The notes under the pieces: model-generated
The model's database searches: none
What the model saw: only the letters and a program-made list of their open reading frames with translations
What the model was told of the DNA's origin: nothing
Position numbers and translations under genes: made by a program
Shown here: piece by piece, positions 53,167-60,556 of the stretch
Layout: each line of letters begins with the position of its first letter
Position numbering within the stretch: the stretch's first letter is position 1
Origin: Deltaproteobacteria bacterium
GTDB taxonomy: Bacteria; Myxococcota; Kuafuiibacteriia; Kuafuiibacteriales; Kuafuiibacteriaceae
Length of the DNA stretch: 64,000 nucleotides
Assembly: GCA_016703535.1 (NCBI GenBank)
Contig: JADJBV010000001.1
Coordinates: 1,612,001-1,676,000, forward strand
Direction of reading: 5' to 3'

Positions 53167-55398
53167 ATGAACAAGCGCTCCCTAACTCCTGCTCTGCTCG
53201 CCGCGACCCTCGTCCAGGCCTGGGCTGCCCAAGAGGCCTCCGCCCAGAGCTACACCCTCAGCTCCACGAGCCGGACCTTCAGCAGCATCATCAGCTTGGG
53301 CACCAGCGCCGGTTTCTCCGCCTCGACCGACGACAGCGCCGTGTCGATCAGCCTCCCGTTTTCGTTTTCGTTCTTCGGCACCAGCTACCCGGCCGGCACC
53401 ATCATCTACGCGACCACCAACGGGTTGGTGAACTTCGACGGCGACACCGAATACACCAACAGCGCGATCCCCACCTCGGCCGCGCCCAACGGCTTCCTGG
53501 CGCCGTTTTGGATGGACCTCACCACCGGCAACGGCAACGTCTACTATTATTCTCAAGGTTCGGGCGCGAGCGCGTCCTTGACCATCGAGTGGAGCAACGT
53601 CGTCGAGCGGAGCACCACCTACCCGTTTTCGTTCCAGGCCATCCTCTACGCCAACGGCAACATCGAGTTCGTCTACGGCAGCTACACCAACGGCGCCGGC
53701 GGCGCGGCCACCATCGGCGTCGAGGACCCAACTGGATTTTCGGGTGTCGGCACCGCCTGCGCGAGCAGCTGTTATTGGGGTGGCGACGTCTACGCCAACC
53801 TGGTCATGACCTTCACGCCCAACAACAACCCGCCCCAAGGCGTGGATTTGGTGGCCAGCAGCGTCTCGCCGCCCCAGTCGAGCTGGACCGAAAACTCCAC
53901 CGTCAACTTCGACGTGGTCGTCGCCAACCAAGGCACCAGCGCCGCGACCGGCAGCTACGTCTCCCTGTACATCGGCAGCAGCCCAACCGTGACCACCAGC
54001 GATCTGTTGTTCGCCGAGACCTACGTGAGTGCGGTGTCGGCTGGCAGCACGAGCCAGGCGGCCTTCTCCTTCACGGTACCCTCCGGCTACGCCGGCACTT
54101 GGTACTACGCGGTGATCGCCGACCGCTACAACGACGTGCTCGAGACCAACGAGAACAACAACACGCTCCAGGCCGGCGTCATCACCATCTCGGGTGGAGC
54201 CAGCTCCATCACCATCACCACCACGTCCTTGCCGGCGGCCTCGGTGGGCGTGAACTACAACCAGCAGCTGCTCCAGAGCGGGGCCACCGCGCCGTATTGG
54301 TACGTCTACAGCGGCAATTTGCCGCAGGGCTTGAGCCTCTCCAGCAGCGGCGTGATCTCGGGGGTCCCGTCGGTCGCGGGCACGGCCTCCTTCACCGTTT
54401 ATTGTGAGCAGTCGCCCCTCACCCCTGGCAGCGTCAACCTCAGCCTGACCGTCAACCAAGGGGGCGGGACCATCACCATCTCTCCGGCGACCTTGCCCGA
54501 GGCCGTGGTGGGGGTGCCCTTCGACGTACAGCTCAGCGCCAGCGGCGGGACCGGACCTTACGCCTTCCAGGTGATCTCGGGCGCCCCCAGCTGGATGACG
54601 CCCAACAGCAGCGGCCAACTGACCGGCACGCCCACCGAAGCCGGCAGCCATACCTTGATGATCTCGGTGTTCGACTCGATCGGCGGCAACGTCACCACCA
54701 GCTACCCCTTGGTCGTCACCGCGCCGACGTCTTTGATGGTGGCGCCGACGGTCCCGGCGGGCGTCACGGGTCGTCCCTATTCGGCCCGGGTGGTGATGGG
54801 CGGGATCCCGCCGTACACCGTGGCGGTCAGCGGCACCTTGCCGGCGGGGCTCACCTTCGACGCCAGCGGCAACCTGGTTGGGACGCCCACCGCTCAAGGC
54901 CAGGCGACGGTGGCCTTGTTGGTGACCGACTCGAACACACCTCAAGCCACGGTGCAGGGCAACCTGACGATCACCGTGACCCAGCTGATGCCGCTGGCGA
55001 TCGCGTCCAACGACGTGACCATCTACGTCAAGACGGACGCGACCGCGACCCTGGAAGCCCGGGGGGGTGTGCCACCTTACCGGTGGGCCTTGATCGAAGG
55101 GGCGCTGCCGGTGGGCTTCCTGTTCAACCCTGAGGAAGGCAAGATCACCGGTCGGGTCGAGACCACCAGCACCAGCAGCATCACCGTGGCGGTCACTGAC
55201 AGCGAAGGCACCCGGGCCGAGAAGCAGATCTTGGTCAAGGTGCAGGTCTTCCGGGCCCCCAACAACGGCGACCGGGGCGACAGCCGCGGCGGCGGTTGTG
55301 GTTGCGCCGCGGTGCCGGGCCAACGGGAGCACACCGGGGTCTTGGGTGTGTTGTTGCTCGGCCTCTTGTTCGGGTTGCGCCGGCGACGGAAGGCATAG
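53167..55398 (+). CDS. Secreted MYXO-CTERM protein with CARDB and putative-Ig repeats (743 aa)
   Basis: A signal peptide at 1-27 (MNKRSLTPALLAATLVQAWA...ASAQ) precedes a strand-rich nidogen-like N-terminal domain. Next is a CARDB-like domain (DLVASSVSPPQSSWTENSTVNFDVVVANQG), then several He_PIG-type Ig repeats (LPQGLSLSSSGVISGVPSVAGTASF; LPAGLTFDASGNLVGTPTAQG). It ends with GDSRGGGCGCAAVPG, a hydrophobic helix and RRRRKA: the MYXO-CTERM sorting signal, whose Gly-Cys motif is cleaved and lipid-modified in myxobacteria. A cell-surface adhesin-type role is inferred. Confidence 0.9.
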   Translation: MNKRSLTPALLAATLVQAWAAQEASAQSYTLSSTSRTFSSIISLGTSAGFSASTDDSAVSISLPFSFSFFGTSYPAGTIIYATTNGLVNFDGDTEYTNSAIPTSAAPNGFLAPFWMDLTTGNGNVYYYSQGSGASASLTIEWSNVVERSTTYPFSFQAILYANGNIEFVYGSYTNGAGGAATIGVEDPTGFSGVGTACASSCYWGGDVYANLVMTFTPNNNPPQGVDLVASSVSPPQSSWTENSTVNFDVVVANQGTSAATGSYVSLYIGSSPTVTTSDLLFAETYVSAVSAGSTSQAAFSFTVPSGYAGTWYYAVIADRYNDVLETNENNNTLQAGVITISGGASSITITTTSLPAASVGVNYNQQLLQSGATAPYWYVYSGNLPQGLSLSSSGVISGVPSVAGTASFTVYCEQSPLTPGSVNLSLTVNQGGGTITISPATLPEAVVGVPFDVQLSASGGTGPYAFQVISGAPSWMTPNSSGQLTGTPTEAGSHTLMISVFDSIGGNVTTSYPLVVTAPTSLMVAPTVPAGVTGRPYSARVVMGGIPPYTVAVSGTLPAGLTFDASGNLVGTPTAQGQATVALLVTDSNTPQATVQGNLTITVTQLMPLAIASNDVTIYVKTDATATLEARGGVPPYRWALIEGALPVGFLFNPEEGKITGRVETTSTSSITVAVTDSEGTRAEKQILVKVQVFRAPNNGDRGDSRGGGCGCAAVPGQREHTGVLGVLLLGLLFGLRRRRKA

Positions 55399-55430
55399 CC
55401 CCGGGGGGCGGGCCGTTGTAAGGCATCGGC

Positions 55431-56876
55431 GTGGTGGAGAGCCGTCCGCGTCGGACCAAGATCGTCGGGACCATCGGTCCGGCGTCCAACTCGATCGAGA
55501 CCCTGGAGAGCCTGATTCGGGCCGGCCTGGACGTGGCCCGGCTCAACTTCAGCCACGGCAGCCACGACGATCACCGCTTGGTCTACGAGTCGGTGCGGGA
55601 GGCCGAACGACGTTCGGGCAAGCCGGTGGCGGTCATGCAGGACCTGCAGGGCCCGAAGATCCGCCTCGGAAAGCTGAAGGGGGAGGTGGTGTTGACCCCG
55701 GGAGAGACGATCATCCTCTCCAGCGAACACAACTTCGTCGGCGAAAAGCCGCGGCTGCCCACCACCTACGATCGCCTGGCCAAAGACGTTGGCATCGGCG
55801 AGCGGGTGCTCTTGGCCGATGGGCGCCTTTCGGTGGAGGTCACCAAAATCGAGGGCGCTGACGTCCACACCAAGGTGTTGGTCGGCGGCACCTTGACCTC
55901 CAACAAAGGGATCAACCTGCCGGGTTCGATCCTCTCGGTCCCGGCCTTGACCGAAAAGGACCTGCAGGACCTGGCCTTCGGCTTGTCCTTGGGGATCGAC
56001 TACGTGGCCTTGTCCTTCGTGCGGACCGCCCAGGACATCGAGCAGATCAAGGAAGAGATGGCCAGCCTGGGCCGGGTGGTCCCGGTGATCGCCAAGATCG
56101 AGAAGCCCCAGGCGGTGGACAACCTGGTGGAGATCATCGACGCCGCCGAAGGCATCATGGTGGCCCGCGGTGATCTGGGCGTCGAGCTTCCGCCCGAAAA
56201 GGTCCCTGGCGTCCAACGCCGCGCCATCCGTTTGGCCCGGGAGCGGGGCAAGTTGACGGTGGTCGCCACCCAGATGTTGATGTCGATGACCAAAAACGCC
56301 CGGCCCACCCACGCCGAGGTCTCGGACGTGGCCAACGCCGTGTTCGACGGCACCGACGCGGTGATGTTGTCGGAGGAGACCGCCGCCGGGGCCCACCCCC
56401 TCAAGGCGGTGGAGACCATGGCGGCCCTGGCCAAAACCGCCGAAGAGGCCCCGGACGCGTTCTTGCGGATCCCCTTCGCCGACTCGGTGAAGCGAGGTCA
56501 CGCCGGCGCCATCGCCGCCGCCGCGGTGGTCACCGCCGCCGAGGTCGGAGCCCAAGCGATCGTCAGCTACACCCGCCGCGGTTTAGGGCCTCGGTTGATC
56601 GGTACCTGGCGTCCGCACTGCTTGATCTTGGGGTGTGCCTCGACCGATCAAGAGGTGAGGCGCATGGCCTTTTATTGGGGCGTCCAGCCGATCAAGATCC
56701 CGCCGCCCGAGAGCATCGAGAGCCTGGTGACCTTGGTGGAGAACGCGACGGTGGATCAGGGGATCTTGGGCACCGGGGCCACCATGGTGATCACCTCCAA
56801 GATGCCCTTCACCGAACCCCAAGAGACCAACATGCTCAAGCTCCACACCATCGAACGGCGGGGCCGAGGCGGCTAG
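55431..56876 (+). CDS. pyk: Pyruvate kinase
   Basis: Pyruvate kinase converts PEP and ADP to pyruvate and ATP. The 481-aa product shows RRTKIVGTIGPASNS, LNFSHGSHDDH, MQDLQGPKIRLGKL, the catalytic VIAKIEKPQAVDNL, IMVARGDLGVELP, VVATQMLMSM and NAVFDGTDAVMLSEETAAGAHP. The C-terminal allosteric domain is present but short. The start is GTG 55431 or the next GTG at 55434; no clear ribosome binding site decides between them. Confidence 0.97.
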   Translation: MVESRPRRTKIVGTIGPASNSIETLESLIRAGLDVARLNFSHGSHDDHRLVYESVREAERRSGKPVAVMQDLQGPKIRLGKLKGEVVLTPGETIILSSEHNFVGEKPRLPTTYDRLAKDVGIGERVLLADGRLSVEVTKIEGADVHTKVLVGGTLTSNKGINLPGSILSVPALTEKDLQDLAFGLSLGIDYVALSFVRTAQDIEQIKEEMASLGRVVPVIAKIEKPQAVDNLVEIIDAAEGIMVARGDLGVELPPEKVPGVQRRAIRLARERGKLTVVATQMLMSMTKNARPTHAEVSDVANAVFDGTDAVMLSEETAAGAHPLKAVETMAALAKTAEEAPDAFLRIPFADSVKRGHAGAIAAAAVVTAAEVGAQAIVSYTRRGLGPRLIGTWRPHCLILGCASTDQEVRRMAFYWGVQPIKIPPPESIESLVTLVENATVDQGILGTGATMVITSKMPFTEPQETNMLKLHTIERRGRGG

Positions 56877-56915
56877 GCCAAGTCCTGCCACCGCCAAGTT
56901 TGGACCGGGCCGGGA

Positions 56916-58112
56916 CTAGCGGATCCCGGACAAGGCGTTCTGGAGTCGATCGACGCCTTTGGCCAAGGTGTGGAGGTCGTAGCTAAAGCTGAGTCGAAGA
57001 TGGTCCTTGGCGCCGAAGGGGCCGCCCGGCACGACCACTAAGCCGTGATCGTGGAGCAGGTGGGCCGACAAGGCGTAGGCATCCTCGATCGGAGAGCCGT
57101 CGGGGAGCCGGCGCCCGACGTAGGCCGAAAAGTTCGGCAACACGTAGAAGGCCCCCTTGGGATCGACGCAGCGGACGTGGGGCAACGCCGAGAGCCGGCC
57201 CACCAGGAATTTTCGCCGGGCGTCGAAGGCCTGGACCATGGCGTCGACCGGGCCCTGATCCCCGGTGATCGCCGCCAGGGCCGCCCACTGGGTCGGCGCC
57301 ACCGGGCTGGAGGTGGACTGGCCCTGGATCTTGCCGAGGGCCGAGATCAAAGCCTTGGGGCCGACCGCCCAGCCGATCCGGAGGCCGGTCATGGCGTAGG
57401 TCTTGGAGCAGCCGCTGACGATCAGGGTCCGAGGCGCCAGGTCCGGGGCGACCTCCAGGAAGGACACGTAGCCGGCGTCGCCGTAGACAAAACGTTCGTA
57501 GATCTCGTCGGAGACGATGGTGACCTGGGGATGGCGGCGCAACACCTCGGCCAGCCCCTCGAGGGCCCCTCGATCGTAGACCGCGCCGGAGGGGTTGGAC
57601 GGGCTGTTCAAGATCAACAGCCGGGTCTTGGGGGTGATGGCCGCCTCCAAGGCCTGGGGCGAGATCAAAAAACCTCGATCTTCGTCGCCCCTCAACACCA
57701 CCGGGGTGGCCTCGGCGAGCCGCACGATGTCGGCGTAGGAGAGCCAGTAGGGCGCAAACAAGATCGCCTCGTCGCCCGGATCGAGGAGGGCCAAGGCCGC
57801 GCCGTAGATCGACTGTTTGGCCCCGGTCGAGACCACCACCTCACCCGGGCCCACCGCCATGCCTTTGGTCCGGTAGTGGGCCGCGATCGCCTCCCGGAGC
57901 GGCAAGATCCCGGTGACCGCCGTGTAGCGCGTTTCGCCGTCCCGCACCGCCTTGATCAGGGCTTCGGCGACGTGGGCCGAAACGGGGAAGTCGGGTTCGC
58001 CGGCGGTCAGGTTGACGATGTCCCGGCCGGCGGCCGCCAGCTCTTTGGCCTTCTCGGCGAGGGCCAAGGTCGCCGAAGGCGCGACGGTGGAGAGGCGTTG
58101 GGCGAGGCGCAT
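56916..58112 (-). CDS. Aspartate/aromatic aminotransferase family, class I
   Basis: This 398-aa PLP enzyme of fold type I, subgroup I-gamma, resembles the aspartate (or prephenate) aminotransferases of many bacteria. It has VNLTAGEPDFPVSAHV, STGAKQSIYGAALALLDPGDEAILFAPYWLSYADIV, LILNSPSNPSGAVYD and the PLP lysine in VSGCSKTYAMTGLRIGWAVGP. It ends with LRLSFSYDLHTLAKGVDRL. The exact amino-acid preference cannot be told from sequence. rsmD lies 9 nt upstream on the same strand. Confidence 0.93.
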   Translation of the reverse strand: MRLAQRLSTVAPSATLALAEKAKELAAAGRDIVNLTAGEPDFPVSAHVAEALIKAVRDGETRYTAVTGILPLREAIAAHYRTKGMAVGPGEVVVSTGAKQSIYGAALALLDPGDEAILFAPYWLSYADIVRLAEATPVVLRGDEDRGFLISPQALEAAITPKTRLLILNSPSNPSGAVYDRGALEGLAEVLRRHPQVTIVSDEIYERFVYGDAGYVSFLEVAPDLAPRTLIVSGCSKTYAMTGLRIGWAVGPKALISALGKIQGQSTSSPVAPTQWAALAAITGDQGPVDAMVQAFDARRKFLVGRLSALPHVRCVDPKGAFYVLPNFSAYVGRRLPDGSPIEDAYALSAHLLHDHGLVVVPGGPFGAKDHLRLSFSYDLHTLAKGVDRLQNALSGIR

Positions 58113-58121
58113 GAGGGCTCC

Positions 58122-58673
58122 TTACGTGGACCTCCCGTAGAAGGCGAGGGTGGCTTCGCCGTAGCGGCGTTGATCGGTGAGGGCCAATCCGGGCGGCGCG
58201 GCCGGGCTTGGGTCCAGGTGCCGGTGTTCGAGGACCAGGCGCCCGGTCTCGCTCAACCCTCGCGTCGCGAACCCCAGGACCTCGGGCAGGGCGGTCCGGG
58301 CCAGTTCATACGGTGGATCGGCGTAGATCAGGTCGAAGCGTTCATCTTCGGCCAGGACCTTGAGCGCTCGGCCTACGTCGAGGCGCAGCACCTTGGCGGC
58401 CTCCCCGTCGATCCCCAAGGCCCGCAGGTTTTCGTCGAGGGCCTCCAGGGCGGGCCGAGCCTTCTCGACGAACACCGCCCGGGCGGCGCCCCGGGACAAG
58501 GCCTCCAGGCCAATGGCGCCGGTCCCCGCATAGAGGTCCAAGACGTGTGCACCTTCCAGCCCACCCAAGATGCTGAACAAGGCCTCTTTGGCCCGATCCG
58601 CGGTCGGTCGGGTCCGTTCGCCCTTGGGCGCGGCCAGGCGGCGGCCCCCATAGATCCCGGCGATGATCCGCAC
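58122..58673 (-). CDS. rsmD: 16S rRNA (guanine966-N2)-methyltransferase
   Basis: The 183-aa Rossmann methyltransferase begins MRIIAGIYGGRRLAAPKGERTRPTADRAKEALFSIL, the RsmD signature, then VLDLYAGTGAIGLEALSRGA (SAM site) and DLIYADPPY (catalytic motif IV). coaD, its common partner, is not adjacent; the aminotransferase gene follows instead. Confidence 0.94.
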   Translation of the reverse strand: MRIIAGIYGGRRLAAPKGERTRPTADRAKEALFSILGGLEGAHVLDLYAGTGAIGLEALSRGAARAVFVEKARPALEALDENLRALGIDGEAAKVLRLDVGRALKVLAEDERFDLIYADPPYELARTALPEVLGFATRGLSETGRLVLEHRHLDPSPAAPPGLALTDQRRYGEATLAFYGRST

Positions 58674-58790
58674 CCCGCTTGGCTAACCTTGGCCTCGGGC
58701 CCTGGCAACCCTGACCGGCGGCTTCGGTTTTCTGAGGTACGGGGCGGGTCCCTCGCCTCCAAGTCTTGGAAAGTTCTAAGCTCACCTTCG

Positions 58791-59882
58791 GTGTCTCCCC
58801 GAGGCTTTGGAATTGCAAAACGTCCCTCCCAGACGAACCCGGTCCGTAGGTGGGCCGGGGTCTGGATGCTCCTGATGATGACCGCCACGGCCAAGGAAGT
58901 GCACGCCCTCCCGGTGCAGCTGTTGACCAGCGGCTCCACGACCACCCCCGAACACGCCCCCCTCGGCCTCGACGTCAAAGGCACCGTCTTCGTTCGGGCC
59001 CGACACCGCACCGTCGGGGACGCTGACCCGACCACCCGCTTGGATCTGAATCGGGCCCGGCTCAGCCTCAAGCTCAGCTACGGCGAGCTCCTCAAGCTCA
59101 AGATCTCGCCGGATCTGGACGAGGCCCCTTATCTCGCCGATGCCTACCTGGAGGTCCGACCCTTGGACGAACTCCGGGTTCGGGTGGGCCAACAGAAGGT
59201 GCCCTTCGGTCAGCTGGAGTGGCGCTCGCGTTGGGAGATCCCAACGGTCAACCGAGGCATCGTCACCAACCAGCTGAGCCGCCGCTTGGGCTTTTCGGAT
59301 CGACGGGTCGGGGCCCTGGGCGAAGTTCGGATCAAGGCCTGGCCCCTGAAGCCCAGCCTGGAGTTGGGCGCCTTCGACAACGGCGACGTCAATGATCGTT
59401 ACGATGTCGCGGCCCGCTTTTCGGTGAAGCCACTCAAAGGCGCCGACGTGGCGGTCGCCTATTACCGCCGAGAAGAAGCGAAGATCTCGGGCGGCGCTGG
59501 GCAGGCCGGGCAACTCAGCCTCGAATACGACAAACGCCGGGTCTGGATCTTGGCCGAGGTGCTGATCGGTCGGGCCCGCCGCCTGACCTTGGACGGCGTG
59601 CCGATCGATCAAGACGCCACCTTCTTGGGCGCCCGGGCCATCGTCGCCTATTCGTTCAAGTTCGACGCCTTCCGGGCCCAGCCCTACCTGGGCGGTGAAC
59701 TCCTGGATCCGGGCCTGAAGACCACCAGCGATCTCGGGTATTCGGTGAGGGGCGGGGTGAACCTGCTGTTTTGGGAGCGCCTGCGCGTGTCCCTCGAGGC
59801 CGAACGCACCCAGGGCCCGGCGGCCTTCGTCCTGCCCGACAGCACCACTTTCACCATGTTCCTCGGGATGCGGGTGGGGTGA
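58791..59882 (+). CDS. Outer-membrane porin, phosphate-selective porin O/P-like
   Basis: The mature part reads LGLDVKGTVFVRARHRTVGDADPTTRLDLNRARLSLKLSYGELLKLKISPDL, followed by EVRPLDELRVRVGQQKVPFGQLEWRS. It continues with alternating amphipathic strands to a C-terminal FLGMRVG. This is the pattern of OprO/OprP-like 16-stranded porins (porin P family), although it is short at about 330-360 aa. GTG 58791 gives a full signal peptide (NPVRRWAGVWMLLMMTATAKEVHA); ATG 58866 is a shorter alternative. Its stop overlaps the next ATG. Confidence 0.75.
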   Translation: MSPRGFGIAKRPSQTNPVRRWAGVWMLLMMTATAKEVHALPVQLLTSGSTTTPEHAPLGLDVKGTVFVRARHRTVGDADPTTRLDLNRARLSLKLSYGELLKLKISPDLDEAPYLADAYLEVRPLDELRVRVGQQKVPFGQLEWRSRWEIPTVNRGIVTNQLSRRLGFSDRRVGALGEVRIKAWPLKPSLELGAFDNGDVNDRYDVAARFSVKPLKGADVAVAYYRREEAKISGGAGQAGQLSLEYDKRRVWILAEVLIGRARRLTLDGVPIDQDATFLGARAIVAYSFKFDAFRAQPYLGGELLDPGLKTTSDLGYSVRGGVNLLFWERLRVSLEAERTQGPAAFVLPDSTTFTMFLGMRVG

Positions 59883-60556
59883 TGATGTCGCCGATGCGTC
59901 ACCCGAAGGTCACCGTCCTGTTGTTTGGCTTCATCTTCGCGGCCTGCGGATCCGAACCGCCCCCCACGCCGCCGGTCACCACGCCGTCGTTGTTCCCGTT
60001 GGCGGTGGGCTACAAGTGGACCTACCGGGTCACCGAAAGCGACGGCACCACCAACACCAAGGTCCAGTCGGTCACCAAAACCGCCACCACCAGCTTCGGA
60101 GCCGGCTTTCAGCTGAAGACCGCCCGCAACAACGACGAGATCTATTCGGTGCAGGTGAAGGCGGCCGACGGCAAGTTGCTGCGGCTCCGGGAAGAGAGCT
60201 ACGAAAACGGGACCCTCAAAGAGCGTTTGGTGTTCAGCCCGTCTTCGCTGCGCGTCGACACCGCCGTCACCTCGGTGGGCGCCACCTACGAGTCGACCCA
60301 TGAAGAGCGGACCTTGTCCTTGCTCAACGACACGGTGTTGACCACCTTCAGCAAGACCCAACGTTTTTTCATCGAGGCCGCCGATGAAGCGGTGACCGTG
60401 CCCGCCGGCACCTACCGAGCGGTGCGGGTGCGGCGAGAGACGGTGGGCAGCGTACAGAAGACCTTCTGGTACGTCTTTGGCGTCGGCAAAGTAAAAGAGA
60501 CCGGCGGCCAAACCGAAGAGCTCGAGAAGGTCGAGCTGGTGGAGACCTTACCATGA
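59882..60556 (+). CDS. Lipoprotein of unknown function (224 aa)
   Basis: The N-terminus HPKVTVLLFGFIFAACGSEPP has a clear lipobox FAAC. The mature domain is strand-rich (YKWTYRVTESDGTTNTKVQSVTKTATTSFGAGFQLKTA ... VPAGTYRAVRVRRETVGSVQKTFWYVFGVGKVKETGGQTEELEKV). It resembles uncharacterised DUF3108-like periplasmic domains, though weakly. ATG 59882, 59885 or 59894 are all possible starts. It overlaps both neighbours by a few bases in a three-gene operon. Confidence 0.75.
   Translation: MMSPMRHPKVTVLLFGFIFAACGSEPPPTPPVTTPSLFPLAVGYKWTYRVTESDGTTNTKVQSVTKTATTSFGAGFQLKTARNNDEIYSVQVKAADGKLLRLREESYENGTLKERLVFSPSSLRVDTAVTSVGATYESTHEERTLSLLNDTVLTTFSKTQRFFIEAADEAVTVPAGTYRAVRVRRETVGSVQKTFWYVFGVGKVKETGGQTEELEKVELVETLP

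Noticed and set aside
53182..55332. 716-aa minus-strand open frame
   Set aside because: Antisense to the MYXO-CTERM protein, which has a signal peptide, Ig repeats and a sorting tail; the shadow has no domain.
57045..58790. N-terminal extension of the porin gene to a 945-aa frame
   Set aside because: The extension runs antisense through the aminotransferase and rsmD genes; the porin needs its own signal peptide near 58791-58866.
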